From NCBI RefSeq assembly GCF_030272615.1, contig NC_081415.1, positions 418,648,757 to 418,712,756 on the forward strand: 64,000 nt of DNA, given 5' to 3'. Position numbers and translations under genes: made by a program. The stretch comes from Cryptomeria japonica. Lineage: Eukaryota > Streptophyta > Pinopsida > Cupressales > Cupressaceae. Numbering within the stretch: the first letter of the stretch is position 1; the number at the start of each line of letters is the position of its first letter. The notes under the pieces are model-generated. The model searched no databases and was not told the origin of the DNA. It worked only from the letters and a program-made list of their open reading frames with translations. Positions 1-11,119 of this stretch are shown piece after piece.

Positions 1-873
1 TTGTGGCGTCAACATTTCCCCACAAGCCTTCCTTAATTTGCATGGCCACTGGTTTATCATAAGCCCATTAGACTTTTCCTTTTATTCTAGGGATCTCATT
101 CAAGAAGTAAAATGCCAAACAAATAAGAAGGGACCCAAACTTGAAAGTGTGTTTCTTGTCCTATTTAATCTTCTTCAAGTTACTTATCAATTCATTCAGG
201 AGAACTGTGCACAGATCATACCTTTTATCTTCCTTGAGCATTTGATATGCTGAAAATATTACAGTACCAAAGACCGAGTTTTGCCTGCTTGATTGATAAA
301 CTTGTAAGCTACCACCATCGAGGCAAATCTGACATCACTCTCCAAGATATCACCGATAGTCATTGCCTTGTTGCCAAATTTGGAACCAGTAGCGGATATC
401 ACCATGTTATTCTATACTTTTCTTAGTCCAGGTACTTCACCGATTGCACTTAAACATGTAACTGCTTGAATGACCTTCTTTGTAATCTTATGCGGTCTAT
501 CTAACTAGATGAATTCATCATGAACCCTGCTGAGAATATATTGGACCCATTTTGCTTCATCAAATACGAGAAAATGAACAAACTGCATGAAACCCTTTTT
601 GTGAAGAATCTTATGTTTTGACTTCAAGTTTCCAAGGTTGTCCACCAAATGCTTGTTGTAGAGTGTAAACATGGCAGCATTTATGATTTCTTCAATGTCA
701 CAATGAATGTATGCCCTCATATCCTCATTGTGAAGAACCCCATACGACACTGAGGAAAATGCTCCTTTCGAATCGTCTTCTATCGATTTGAAAGGATGTC
801 TCTTGAAAACGGGCCTTGCCCTCTCAAAAATCTCAACCACTAGAGGAGTAGAAATACTGGACATGGATGCCAT
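1..873 (-). pseudogene. Element A ORF2 (N-terminal part), unidentified retroelement protein
   Basis: The frame starts at an ATG at 873 (MASMSSIST) and is open to 505, then stops with TAG. The reading continues with further stops and at least one shift to the window edge. It aligns with ORF2 of element B: 'ILSRVH', 'GEVPGLRKV' against 'GEVPALRKI', 'DLCTVLLNELISNLKKIK' against 'DLCTCMQRQLLLNLKSIK', and 'FKFGSLL' against 'FKFGQLL'. I know no function for this protein; it is mostly helical in appearance. It is not a Copia pol domain. The C-terminal half, including the charged array seen in B, is off the window. The homology to B is certain by eye; its role is unknown. Confidence 0.7.
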
Positions 874-1326
874 TGTATTTAGGGTTTAAAATAGATAGCT
901 CATTAAAAATGAATAAATACCTTTAATTCTTAACCGGGCACAAGAAATTGCTGGATGATCGCTCTAAACTTGATTTCACTGTCAAATCCCTTTTACACAG
1001 ATGATCTACTCTTTTCCCTCGATCACATTATGACGAATAAGCTTTCAAAATGCCTTTTTAACCTAATTTCTAGTTGTAATAAATGGTCAACCTTAAAGCT
1101 TCTAGTTACACTATTTGTCATCAATTCTTTCACCGGATGGCCAAATTGCTACAAAATCTTTTGGATATCAACTGCATGCTTGATCTGAATCTTCTGCAAC
1201 CTTCTAGAATCGGTTACAGATCTCCACAAGGGGTTTTTAAATATTTTCATGAAAAAATCCCCCTAAGGCCAAAAAGCCCTAGTTATTGGATGAGGTTTCA
1301 TCACTGGATTCAAGTGTGGATCCATT

Positions 1327-2430
1327 CTACACATTTTGATCTTCTTTATTTACCCACATTTTCTTATGTTGATCTCCAATTTCATCAATCTTTGCTTTGC
1401 CTTTCTCATCATACTTGTTCTTATTCATTGGTGCATTCTTTCTTCTGTAATGCCTTGAAATATGACCTTGTTTGTTACATGCATGACATACAATATTCCT
1501 TTGCATAGGCCTAAAGTTCATTTGATTTTCTCTCATCCTGCATTGGTTAGATATATGTCCAAACATTCCACATGCAAAACATCTCTTATTCTAAAAATTG
1601 ATCATCATTCTGCACATATTTGACTTATGTCCAAAATTGTTGCATATGAAACACTAACCGGTAAAGGCAGGACCATTGCTCATATTATTCATCACCCCAT
1701 TATTCATCCTATTTTTGCATTGGTTTTCCATATGACCAAAGTTTTTGCAAGTAAAACATCTACCATTGAATTTATAGGCATTAGGCTATCTTACCAGAGG
1801 TTTCTTGCTCTATTGATGATTTGATTTTGCATTGCTCTGCCCAAAACCGAAGGATTATCCTTTCTCAAATCCAAGTTCTCTTGTATCTTTCCCATGTCTC
1901 TGACTATCCAGCATCTCATCCAACTGAGCTGAACTAGAATTGAAATTTTCCTTTTACTCAATAGTAGTAGTCAGCTCATCTCTCAGAATTATGATTCGTC
2001 TCTCAAGTTCTTGTCCATCATTCTTTCTCTGCACCAGTTCAAGCTTCAACTGATAATTCTCATATGTTATTAAGAAACATTCATTAGATCTTTCCTTCAA
2101 GGATTGAGTCAAGCTTTCTTCAATCTCCTTAGTTAGCTTCATCACAATAGATTGCATCTCATTCTTCAAAACTACATTCTCCCTAGTCAGCTTCTCACAT
2201 TCATCAATCTTGTCTTGTAGAATTTGGTTGTCAACACTTTGTTCTTCTTTTTCCTTCAGCTTGTCCATCATCTCCTTTGTCTTTTCCCAAGAATTGTTTA
2301 CTTGATCTTTCAGGGTTTCAATGAAGTCTTTAGCTGCACTCTGATTTCTTTTCAAGCTACTCTTTTCCTTCATTATTACATCAAGATCTTCAAGTGCCAC
2401 AACAAGCTGTCTCTGCAAACTGGATTCCAT
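1327..2430 (-). pseudogene. Element A ORF1: coiled-coil protein with four tandem CCHC zinc knuckles (Gag-like)
   Basis: The ATG at 2430 lies about 54 bp after the primer binding site, a natural first start. Residues 1-158 are a heptad-rich coiled coil (2430-1954). A degenerate linker follows, then four nucleic-acid-binding knuckles in the same frame: CFTCKNFGHMENQC (about 1760-1710), CFICNNFGHKSNMC (1652-1608), CFACGMFGHISNQC (1590-1548) and CHACNKQGHISRHY (1496-1452), the last with its final Cys replaced by Tyr. Several in-frame stops separate the blocks, so the gene is dead. The architecture matches ORF1 of element B. Standard Copia Gag has one knuckle and a UBN2-type domain; neither the UBN2 domain nor a pol fusion is seen here. 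Likely role, by inference: packaging of element RNA. Confidence 0.75.
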
Positions 2431-2483
2431 TGATTCAATCTCCTAGATTTTCCTCAAGCTGTTAGGCTTCTTTCAAGGCATAA

Positions 2484-2496
2484 GCCTATGATACCA
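2484..2496 (-). promoter_or_regulatory. Element A primer binding site
   Basis: On the minus strand this reads TGGTATCATAGGC, the initiator-tRNA-Met site TGGTATCAGAGCC with two mismatches. It sits two bases inside the LTR edge, as expected for first-strand priming. Confidence 0.75.
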
Positions 2497-2498
2497 AT

Positions 2499-3667
2499 TG
2501 TTGAAATCAATGAACACTAAGAGCGGGGTGGGGGGGGGGTGAATCAGTGTTCCAAAATTTATTGATTTATTAATCTGATTCTTAATCAATTGGATGCACA
2601 AATAAGAAACTAAAATGTAGAAACAAAAAGCAATCAAGCATATAACCATAACACCAATATTTTTTACGTGGAAACTCGTAAAGGGAAAAACCATGGTGGG
2701 ATTTGAACCCACAATATTATTCCACTATGGCTAGTAGCAAAACAATATTACAAAAGTAGGAATGCACTTGCATTCAGGCACACTGTGTAGAGCTTAGTAC
2801 TTAGATACAAAAACAAGGCTACAACCCTAGAGGAAGGATCACTACCTTATAGGCTAATAGAGAATGATTATAGGGAATAATAAATTGGAAAAAAACATCT
2901 AACTATGGCAAATATCAGTTCCGGTTAGGCATAAAGTGATCCGTTGCACTGTTTTGATAAACTGCTCTGTTCTGCTCTGCTCTGCTTATCAGATCAACAC
3001 AACTAAAGGATGTGCACGTGAAACTATGCTCAATCACTCCAAAATCATCACACACATCATATCCATACATAAATGCATTAACTAGGTCGATCTTATATAT
3101 CCGCACTTAGAAAACTTGATCTTCCACAAGTCGGCTTCACAAAATATCAAAATATGAAAAGTGTAGCTTCAAGTCAGCTCAAGTCTTCACAAAACCATAT
3201 TCTGGATCCAAGAAACATGATCACATGCTTCCCATAGCTCAGTACAATCACCTTGAAATTTCCAATAACCATAAGAATCAACTCAAGGAATCTGGTCCAT
3301 ACGTTACACCACCGAAAATGAAGATAACCTTGTTTTACTACACAACCAGATACCAGACCTACTAACATGTCAAACAATCATCATCGGAAGATAATATTAT
3401 ATGATAATCTGCTTCTCATACCCAATCAACTTAACTCAAATCACTGGAACCAAAAGCACACCACCAGAAATAAGAAATGCCCACAAAACTGTACATTGAG
3501 CTTTACCAGGCAAACTTGATATCAGAAAACTTACTCAAGATATCCGGTTAGCCAAAACTCCATACCAGATAAGATTAGAAAGATGAGTTTCCATCAATGA
3601 CAACTCCTTAGAATATACATGCATTAGATATCACCAATCTTCACTGAAACAACATCAAATGCCAACA
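2499..3667 (-). repeat. Element A 5' LTR
   Basis: About 1169 bp. In element orientation it begins TGTTGGCATTTGATG and ends in CA. The end next to the primer site carries a run of about ten C (G on the plus strand) followed on the plus strand by TGAATCAGT, as in the LTRs of B, C and D. An internal block (plus strand GGGAAAAACCATGGTG) is also shared with B. No second LTR copy is in the window, so the outer edge at 3667 rests on the TGTTGG start shared with B. Confidence 0.75.
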
Positions 3668-3706
3668 ATCTACATGCTCATGCAACATATATCTAGGGAT
3701 ATCGCC
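3668..3706. other. Spacer between element A and the CACTA element
   Basis: About 40 bp of unique sequence separate the LTR edge of A from the CACTA target duplication CTT at 3707-3709. Nothing recognisable. Confidence 0.6.
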
Positions 3707-3709
3707 CTT

Positions 3710-3742
3710 CACTAATACATTTGGCCTAAAATTTTGATAGAA
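3710..3742 (+). repeat. CACTA left terminal inverted repeat
   Basis: Starts CACTAATACATTTGGCCTAA. It matches the reverse complement of 12665-12697 over about the first 30 bp with a few changes and a one-base gap. This is the transposase cleavage end in this superfamily. Confidence 0.85.
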
Positions 3743-3935
3743 GTTTTCGACGGAGAAGGTATATTGTGAACAAATTTGATTTTTTTTTTGAAAAATTGCC
3801 CGCATTCGTTGGAATTCCGATGATAATTTAATATATGTTTTCGACAGAGAAGGAATTGGCAATGACATTTGTGCTTTTTTACAAAAAGTGCCCGCATTTG
3901 TCGAAATTCCGACGACAGCGGGCATTACTTAAAAA
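3743..3935. repeat. CACTA left subterminal repeats
   Basis: Repeated motifs such as TTTTCGACGGAGAAGG, TTTTCGACAGAGAAGG, TTGGAATTCCGATGA and TCGAAATTCCGACGAC. The same GTCGAAATT/CCGACG vocabulary fills 12373-12690 at the other end. In CACTA elements such arrays bind the transposase. Confidence 0.7.
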
Positions 3936-4124
3936 AAAATCAAAAGACCAAGACATTTCAAATCATTTTCGCAGCCTCTTCCCATTCTCATGTTTCTGCC
4001 CCAACAACGTACTCCCACCCAGAGTAAGCGTGAACCGTGAACCGTTTTGACCGATTAATGCCAACTCCAAGCATTCTCGGCTCATGGAGTAAGGTTTGCA
4101 AAAATGGGAGCAATGTTAGCTCAT

Positions 4125-4200
4125 GCAGGAATAGGGCAGGTGTAAAGCTCTGTCAACATCCTCCAGCCTGTGCGAAAATGGGAGCAATGTCAGCTCATGG
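4125..4200 (+). pseudogene. PPR-like gene fragment, copy 1
   Basis: Translates to a segment containing 'PPACAKMGAM', close to the 'LPACAKMGAL' signature that recurs in plant PLS-class pentatricopeptide repeat proteins. A second copy of the same 60-bp block lies at 4778-4840. Only a few tens of residues survive. Probably captured host sequence; I judge from motif resemblance only. Confidence 0.4.
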
Positions 4201-4769
4201 AATTGGCAATGTTCCCGAGTATGAATCATATATCGTATGAATCGACATCCTTTTTGGGGAATTTTTTTTTTCTTTTCAAAAAATAGTTCATATGTTTTGT
4301 TTTATGCTCCCACATTTTGCAGACATATCTACCAGGGCATTCACAACTACAACATCAAAAAATCTCCCTTAATGTTTCGATTGATGCCCAGACCCTATTC
4401 CAAGGTTCCAATCTCAGATGTGTATGAAGAGGGTGCTGGCAATGGTTGTGGATTTCGGTTGTACAACTACCATGTGCATTTGCCTTAAGGTTTCAAAAAG
4501 ATTTTCAACAAATCTACTTTTTGCATATTGTGCATTCGATGAGACGCCATTTTTGCGAGGAATATTAGCAGCTTGAATTCCTTGTTCATGTCTTCATAGT
4601 ATTGAAATTTTCTAAAGCATTTTAAAAGGTCTATTTTGTGCAATCCCAACGATCATTGTGTTTGACTAAAGATCAATAGGCTTCATTCCCCTTATTTAAT
4701 TCATTCATTAGTATCGGTCACCCATCTATTTTGCACCTGCTCATAGTGATGTTTTTGATTCTCTGTTGG

Positions 4770-4893
4770 CCTGGACGCAGGTGTAAAGCTCTGTCAAAAT
4801 CTCCCAGCCTGTGCGAAAATGGGAGCTTTGAAATGGCACACCGACTGTTTGACAGATTGCCTCACAAAAAATTGGAATTTTTTGAACAAGGTA
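4770..4893 (+). pseudogene. PPR-like gene fragment, copy 2
   Basis: One frame reads 'LPACAKMGAL'; another reads 'NGSFEMAHRLFDRLPHKKL', resembling the 'G-ARxLFDxMPxR' core of a PPR motif, with a frameshift between. The first 60 bp repeat 4136-4196. Upstream at 4777 is a TGGACGCAG that could be a splice acceptor. Captured gene debris is the best reading. Confidence 0.45.
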
Positions 4894-7239
4894 TGAACAT
4901 CTATCATAGGATAAATAATAGAGGAATTTTGTTACATGTTGTAGCTGCAATTGCCAGGTTACATGTTTTAAAGATGTTTTATATCATAGAATCAACATTC
5001 CAATGGCTATTTATTTTTTAAAATATGGATATCGTATTCCCAACTGATGTCTATTTTCATGAAACTATTCCTTTAGGCAAGCAAAAAAAGGCTGAAAAAG
5101 CTACACAAGGCTTAAACCATTATTCATAGCCCCTAGAAAATCTCTTCATTACCAAAAAAACCTATTCATACTTGAAAACATTATTCACACCTAAAACATT
5201 GTCCATTCCTAAGACATTAATCACAACATCAAATAATATTCATAGTGTAAATAAATACTATTCATGTTTAAACAATTGTTCATAGATTCATTTAACCTCA
5301 AAAATTACTCTAGAAGCTCTTGAGTCCAAATTTGTTGTTCTCTATATGAATTATGGGGTTTGAAATCTATTTAGTATGATTGTGTAATATCCCTTGTCCA
5401 ATGATGATTGAAAAACAAGGAATATTCACTGTCAAATCTGCAAGAGTCCTAAAAAAATGGGCGTATAATGATGCAACCTCAAATTCCTCTTATTTCATAT
5501 CTAAATCAAACAAATGCCTCATTGACAGTCATAAATACATGTTATAGGCAACTAATGTAAAATTACATGGACTATCACAATAATGAATCAAAATCAGACT
5601 TCACTAGATTAGTGACATTTCGTCAAACATGTCATGCAACCTCTGAAAACATATTACAGCGACAAGCCCATTCAAATCTTATAATAAACCAGTTCCAATG
5701 CAATCATAAGATCTTTACATAGGCTGACTACCAAGAGATATGCTATTGATTTTTTGAAGACATTAGACAGTCACTAACTGAAGCATATATCTCAAAATTA
5801 CAATGAAAGAAGAGGTCTGAAGAACCTGATTAAGCTATGCCCAAGTCTGGCAATGTAAACACCAACATTACTCATCCAAAATAAAGTCATGTTAGAGTTA
5901 TGATCTTCAATACTTTCTCTTAGACAAGAGATAAAATTAAAAAACCACATGATTACTACAATAAATTTATTTTCTTATTAAAAATATAAATAATTACATT
6001 AGATATATATTCCACATAAAGAAAAGAAATGATGAAAATAATTTGTGTCTTAAATAATGAGATCAACAACTAAAAATGGGAAAATAATATCCTAATTACG
6101 ACTCCCTAATTAGTATAAGATACTATTTCCAATATTATACTAAGGATAAATATTCAAAAAGTATAATAATTACACTAATACATATATCACTCTCATGCAT
6201 TCCTTAATTTGATATAAGGTCCCTCTATCCAAATATGAAGTCTCAAGGGAGTTGTATGTCTCAATTATTCAAGCTTCTTCTAAATCTATTCCAACCTCTT
6301 CTTCCAACACATGTCTTGATGATGGTTGAGGATCTTTAAACTTTGAAAATATGAACACACTCCTCTAGACATTATTTAAAATACCACATTTAATTATGCA
6401 CATGGATGCAATGGACATGATTTAGGATGTGTGAAATGAAGTGTGGAGGTTCATGAGAAATATACATTACATTTTTCTTAAGAAGATGAATGTCATGATT
6501 TGGAGATTAAAATTCAACAACTTATTGTAGTTCTAGTAACATTTAAATAATAGGTGACAATGAGTTATACACTCATCATATCCCTTCTAAATGACATTTA
6601 TAACCTATTATGTTTTTATCTTGTTATATGACATCGGTAGCTTAATTACCTATTAGGGGCTCATTGTCATTCATGGTACTACAATTTCATATGAAATCAT
6701 ACTTGGGAGGCAACATAATAGCCTAGTTCTTCTTGTCTCTACATTGTGGAGCAAGAATAATAGTTGTCAATTGTTCCTCTTTTTTAAGGATCCACTTTAC
6801 CTTTGTTGATTTTTATCTTTTATAACTTGATATCGTTTCTTGCATAGAGTTGTCCTCAATCCAAATTCTCTCCTTGCTTGGACGTGCGTGTTCCTTGATT
6901 AGGACCTCTTTCATTGTTTTGTAGGCAAATAAACAAAGACATCGACCTCTCCTCTCTACTTATACACAAAATGGCTAATTGAAACCACTTCATATACACA
7001 AAATGTCTCCTTGCACTGATCGAGCCTCAAAAATGTGACACCCTTGTTCAACAAGGGTTGATACTCTACAACATGATGCCTATCATTCATGAGCTCAAGG
7101 TGGTTTCTTTCATGCTCAATAAAAATATGATCAAAACTTTTTGTAGTTCCGCCACCATCATAATATCATTTTGCTATTGTTAACAACACACATCCTCATG
7201 CTATGCTGGCAATTCATCAGGCTCTTCAATTTATTCAAT

Positions 7240-7440
7240 CTTTATATGTTAGTGACTACCTTTAACTTATGAACCTTCAAATAAATCATCATAATGACCT
7301 TCAAATAAATCATCATAATGACCTTTATTCACTCTTTATATGTTAGTGACTACCTTTAACTTATGAACCTTCAAATGACCCTTCAAATAAATCATCATAA
7401 TGACCTCAAATAAATCATCATAATGACTACCTTTAATTTT
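7240..7440. repeat. Tandem repeat, unit about 24 bp
   Basis: The unit CTTCAAATAAATCATCATAA plus TGAC recurs four times with small changes. It sits inside a larger duplicated block starting TTTATATGTTAGTGACTACC that occurs twice. Confidence 0.8.
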
Positions 7441-7980
7441 TTATTGTTCCACCCTACAATTTTGTATTTGAGGTATGTAAAATAGTTGCTCTATAGATTT
7501 TTTTTTATCTCTCTGCATTCTTTTGGTTGCCTTCATTTAAATTATGTAATTTTTCCATGATTTCAAAAAATAAAGATTTTAGGAGCAAGGTTTGATATGC
7601 ATATATTTCTTATATACCACCACAACAATTGAATGTTGGGGGTGTTATGGATATTTTAATATAGACATTTAAAATATAGAAGTAGGGATATTTTAGAGAT
7701 TTTGGAAGTAACTACACATCAAATTTTGGGTGCCTTTGAAAAGAAAGTGGTATGATGAAATATTTGGGCATAAAATAGATGAAATGCACTCCATACTACT
7801 GTTGCACAATATTTTGGTAGATGATATTTTTAAAATAGTAAAGGAAGGTGTATGGAACAACCAAATTCTTATCATTATAAACAATGAATATTTTAAAATC
7901 CTTTTATGATGTGTAAGTTGAGAGTATTTTATGAAAGGTCCCTAAATGAATACACTTTAAACTGATTTTAGTAATGACTA

Positions 7981-8503
7981 TTGGATGTAGACAAAATAAA
8001 TGCTTTTTGGATTAGGATGGTACATAGAATCTACTATCAAAAGGTTGTCAAAAATTCTTGGGACTAGGAGGTGTGAACTGGCCTACTCTTTTGCTTTGGA
8101 TTGCCTTGCATCCAAATGGTTTTGTTTGTTAATCTTCTCTATCATGGATCACCTAGCATGACACAACTTGCTAGCCAATGAAATCCATGATGTAGCATGA
8201 ATCACCCAACATTACACAACTTGTTAGCTAGTAGTATTCACGTTTCTTCTCTTTTCTCTTATCATATGACTAATAGTAAGCATCTCCTTAGTAGACCTAG
8301 AAGTCCTATCTCTTCTCCTATGACAGAGTGTTCAAGTAGAATTGTTGGGACTAGGAGGTGCAGATCGACTAGATCCTCCACTTGTTGGATGTAGACAAAA
8401 TGAATGCTTTTTGGATTAGGATGGTACACAAAATCTACTATCAAAAGGTTGTCAAAAATTATTGGGAATAGGAGGTGTGAACTAGCCTACTCTTCTGCTT
8501 TTC
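7981..8503. repeat. Direct duplication of a 118-bp block
   Basis: 7981-8098 and 8386-8503 share the sequence beginning TTGGATGTAGACAAAAT with few differences, about 405 bp apart. Origin unknown; possibly slippage or a tandem duplication within captured sequence. Confidence 0.75.
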
Positions 8504-9189
8504 ATGCCATCAAAATTTGAGTTTGATTGTCATCATTTACTTTGCCAAATTCTTCACACATAACTCCTGAATCAATTTCCTACACACAAAATGACAAAAA
8601 TAGGTTTTTTGATGGGGGCTTTCCTAGGTCAAACCTCGAGTTGTGAAAGGTTTTTCTTTTGAGGGAAATGATAGATCTAATCTAAAAATGCTTAAAATTG
8701 AACATGATACCTTGATGAATCTTTCTTGAATCCTCACACAAGGTTTTAGGATGTCATGCAAACTATTGATCATGAATGTTGTGCTTTAACTTGAATTCTC
8801 CTTCAATGCTTGATGAATGCTTGATTACTTGTTCACTTGGAATTGAATTGATTTTATAATCAAGAGATCACTTGAATTGTAGGTAGACCCCTTCAAATGA
8901 TAGGGTAGGCTTCCTTTTATACCTAATCATACATAAAGTGTTTGAATTTTTTCTCACACACGAGGCAAGAAATGAGGGGTCATATTTTGGGTCCCAATCA
9001 TGAGTACTAGGGCACCTAAGGCATCCTAGTCTTGTCAATTTAGGATGTGACATGCTAAAGTGGGCATCAATGTCTCAAGATCAGATGGACCTTAAGTGAT
9101 TGTCTCCCTTGCATATGATTTGTTTGGGTGATAAACTTCACCATTCTACTCACAAGAATTTTATTAAGTCTCAAATATAGGAATCATAA

Positions 9190-9714
9190 CTTATTAATGA
9201 TGCAGTGAAAGTCCTTCATGAAGGACTTCTAGAAATATTTTTGGATGAGTCTTTGTCAAGTGCAGAGAAAATACAATTGATTCTTAATGGATTTAAGAAA
9301 CATGCTTTCAAATTGGAAGCCAAAGTTTTGAAGGATGTAGAGAAGAAGGTGGAAGAGAAAAGACTAGAAGTTTTGGTGATTAGATGTGCAACAACACATA
9401 TCCAACTACAAGAAAGCATATATTTTTTTTAGAAAAGTGTAAAGGATGTAGTGGCGACATACGTGTTTTAAAGGCAATGACCTAAATATACTAAGGATAT
9501 TAAGGGTCACATAGATATTATAGCATCACAAATTGTACAACTATCCAATACTATAGACATGAAGAATGATGCAGAAGGAAACAAAAGGATTCAAATAGAA
9601 AAGTTGTACATGAAACTAAATCCATTGACTAATCAGAAGAGCAAAATTAAGAAATGGTTCGATCATTTGAGAGATGTTGTAGACTTGCAACTCACCAGCT
9701 ACTTAGTTTTTGCG
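9190..9714 (+). pseudogene. Decayed coding exon inside the CACTA element, product unknown
   Basis: One frame runs from about 9190 to 9714, broken by three stops near 9430-9480. It is Lys/Glu-rich and helical ('LKDVEKKVEEKRLEVLVIR', 'KSKIKKWFDHLRDVVDLQL'). It ends at GCGGGTAAGAA, a good splice-donor sequence, after which the sequence becomes T-rich like an intron. That suggests a captured exon. I do not recognise the family. It lies about 180 bp before the DRM inverted repeat, in the same orientation as its left arm. Confidence 0.4.
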
Positions 9715-10375
9715 GGTAAGAATTTTTTTTGTTTTGGTTATGGTTGTGGTGTTTGTAGGGAGACATTTACAAATTTATATCTATTTTCACTATTTAATGG
9801 TTTATGGGTTTGTAATGGTAATTTAATGTTCTTTCATATTTTTGTATAGATTCTTTATAATAGCCTATTATAGTGATTTGTTCTATTATGGATAATGCTG
9901 TGGGTCAGATGGCTTTGCCGTCGGTGCATGAAAGCATTGCATGAGTTATACTTTTAAAAATTACATGAAACATTTTTAATTTATTTGATTCAGTGTTATT
10001 TGAAAAAAAGTTTATCAATGATGTTTCCTTTCTCCAAGAATTGGATCTAGGATCTGTCCATCAGATAATATGTAACATCCAATGACTAAATATTTTCTTT
10101 ACAAATACTTATTTAATTTAATTATCATCTAAGCATGAATTAAAATTTATATCTGTGCGGAAGCAGAAGATACAAGCTCAAGACTCATGTGCAAGTAAAT
10201 TTCGTAGAAGAAAGCAACCAGGCATTATCTTGAATGACATGGAAACAAGCTCATCAGCTGCCTAGAAGAGAGCAATTGGAGAAAAGAAGAGGAAAGTGTT
10301 AAAGGGTGATAAATACATAGAGAGTATGCAATAAAAACAAACAATGTCTGGAGTGTGTGATGTGACGTCTCTAAT

Positions 10376-11119
10376 TTATATCCGGAGGGACTAACTGGTT
10401 TTGGACTTCCTAGGAAACCTATTGGGCCACACTTGGAGGAAATCAATGTGTTCATGCAAGGGCCATCTTCTTTCTATTATGAGAATGATGCTTTTGCACC
10501 GAAGGATATTTGGAAGACAATATCTGAAAATTTCTATAGTATGGAACTAGAGTTGGTGGATTTGAAGTACTTTTCGGCTTCCAGAAGACCAAGAGGTTAT
10601 GTACACAATCTCACAATAGAAGGGTGATTTCAAGCATTACCTCTCCCCCCATGACTATTCAAGAAGAAATTACTCAGACAAAGGACTATTGGCCTCCATG
10701 GGATCAAAGAAAAAAATTGAATTGCATAGACTATAGACGATGTGGTGGTGTCCTTCGTGAAGAACTCTGCACTATAATTGAAAATTCATGAGGGAAACTG
10801 CAAGATAGTGAACATAAGTACATTCTTGAAAAGTGGGAAGAATGGAGCTTTATTTGGGTGGGGCCAGGTCAGGTGGCTCCTCTAGAGGTTGACGAGATAG
10901 AAATAATATTAGGATTTGAAAAAGATCGCACTCGTGGAACTTCGTGTGCGACTGATCGATTGTGCTGTTTGGGTAATATTGCATTCCAAATAGATACCGT
11001 TGCATACCATTTATATGTCTTGAAATTATTTTATCCTGATGACATTAACTTAAAGTACTTTCTCTTATATATGGTATTGGTGGAGCAGAGGTTGCATTGC
11101 ATCGACCTAGGATACATAT
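10376..11119 (+). pseudogene. DRM-type de novo DNA methyltransferase fragment, left arm
   Basis: Matches the rearranged catalytic domain of plant DRM cytosine methyltransferases, the enzymes of RNA-directed DNA methylation. In order: 'TGFGLP', 'FMQGPSSFYYEN' (motif VI region), 'SRRPRGYVHNL', 'YWPPWDQRKKLNC', 'WVGPGQVAPLEVDE', 'ILGFEKDRTRGT', 'LGNIAFQIDTVAYHL' (motif X region), then 'GIGGAEVALHR' (SAM-binding motif I, 11073-11105) after a one-base shift. This motif order, VI-X before I, is the hallmark of DRM. Two in-frame TGA stops are present (near 10625 and 10791). It is intronless as far as seen and stops just after motif I, so the catalytic Cys of motif IV is absent. It cannot be an enzyme. 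Confidence 0.88.

Larger units (their letters stand above)
1..3667 (-). mobile_element. Element A: LTR retrotransposon of the two-gene, pol-less family (5' half only)
   Basis: Minus-strand element whose 5' LTR is 2499-3667 and whose internal region runs off the left edge. The order after the LTR is primer binding site, a coiled-coil plus zinc-knuckle gene (2430-1327), a gap, then the start of a second gene (873 to the edge). The same order and recognisable protein similarity occur in element B (32002-39832). No protease, integrase or reverse transcriptase is seen between the LTR and the second gene. Its 3' LTR and left target duplication lie outside the window. Family assignment rests on the shared gene order and on aligned ORF2 segments. 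Confidence 0.8.
5040..9189. other. AT-rich interior of the CACTA element without a recognisable gene
   Basis: About 4.1 kb with no open frame worth calling. It contains a 24-bp tandem repeat (7240-7440) and a 118-bp block present twice (7981-8098 and 8386-8503). I could not identify a nested element; a start near 5393 (TGTAATATCCCTTGTCC) looks LTR-like but has no partner here. Confidence 0.5.

Noticed and set aside
7240-7440. CRISPR-like array
   Set aside because: The 24-bp units are contiguous with no unique spacers; a simple tandem repeat in a plant transposon.
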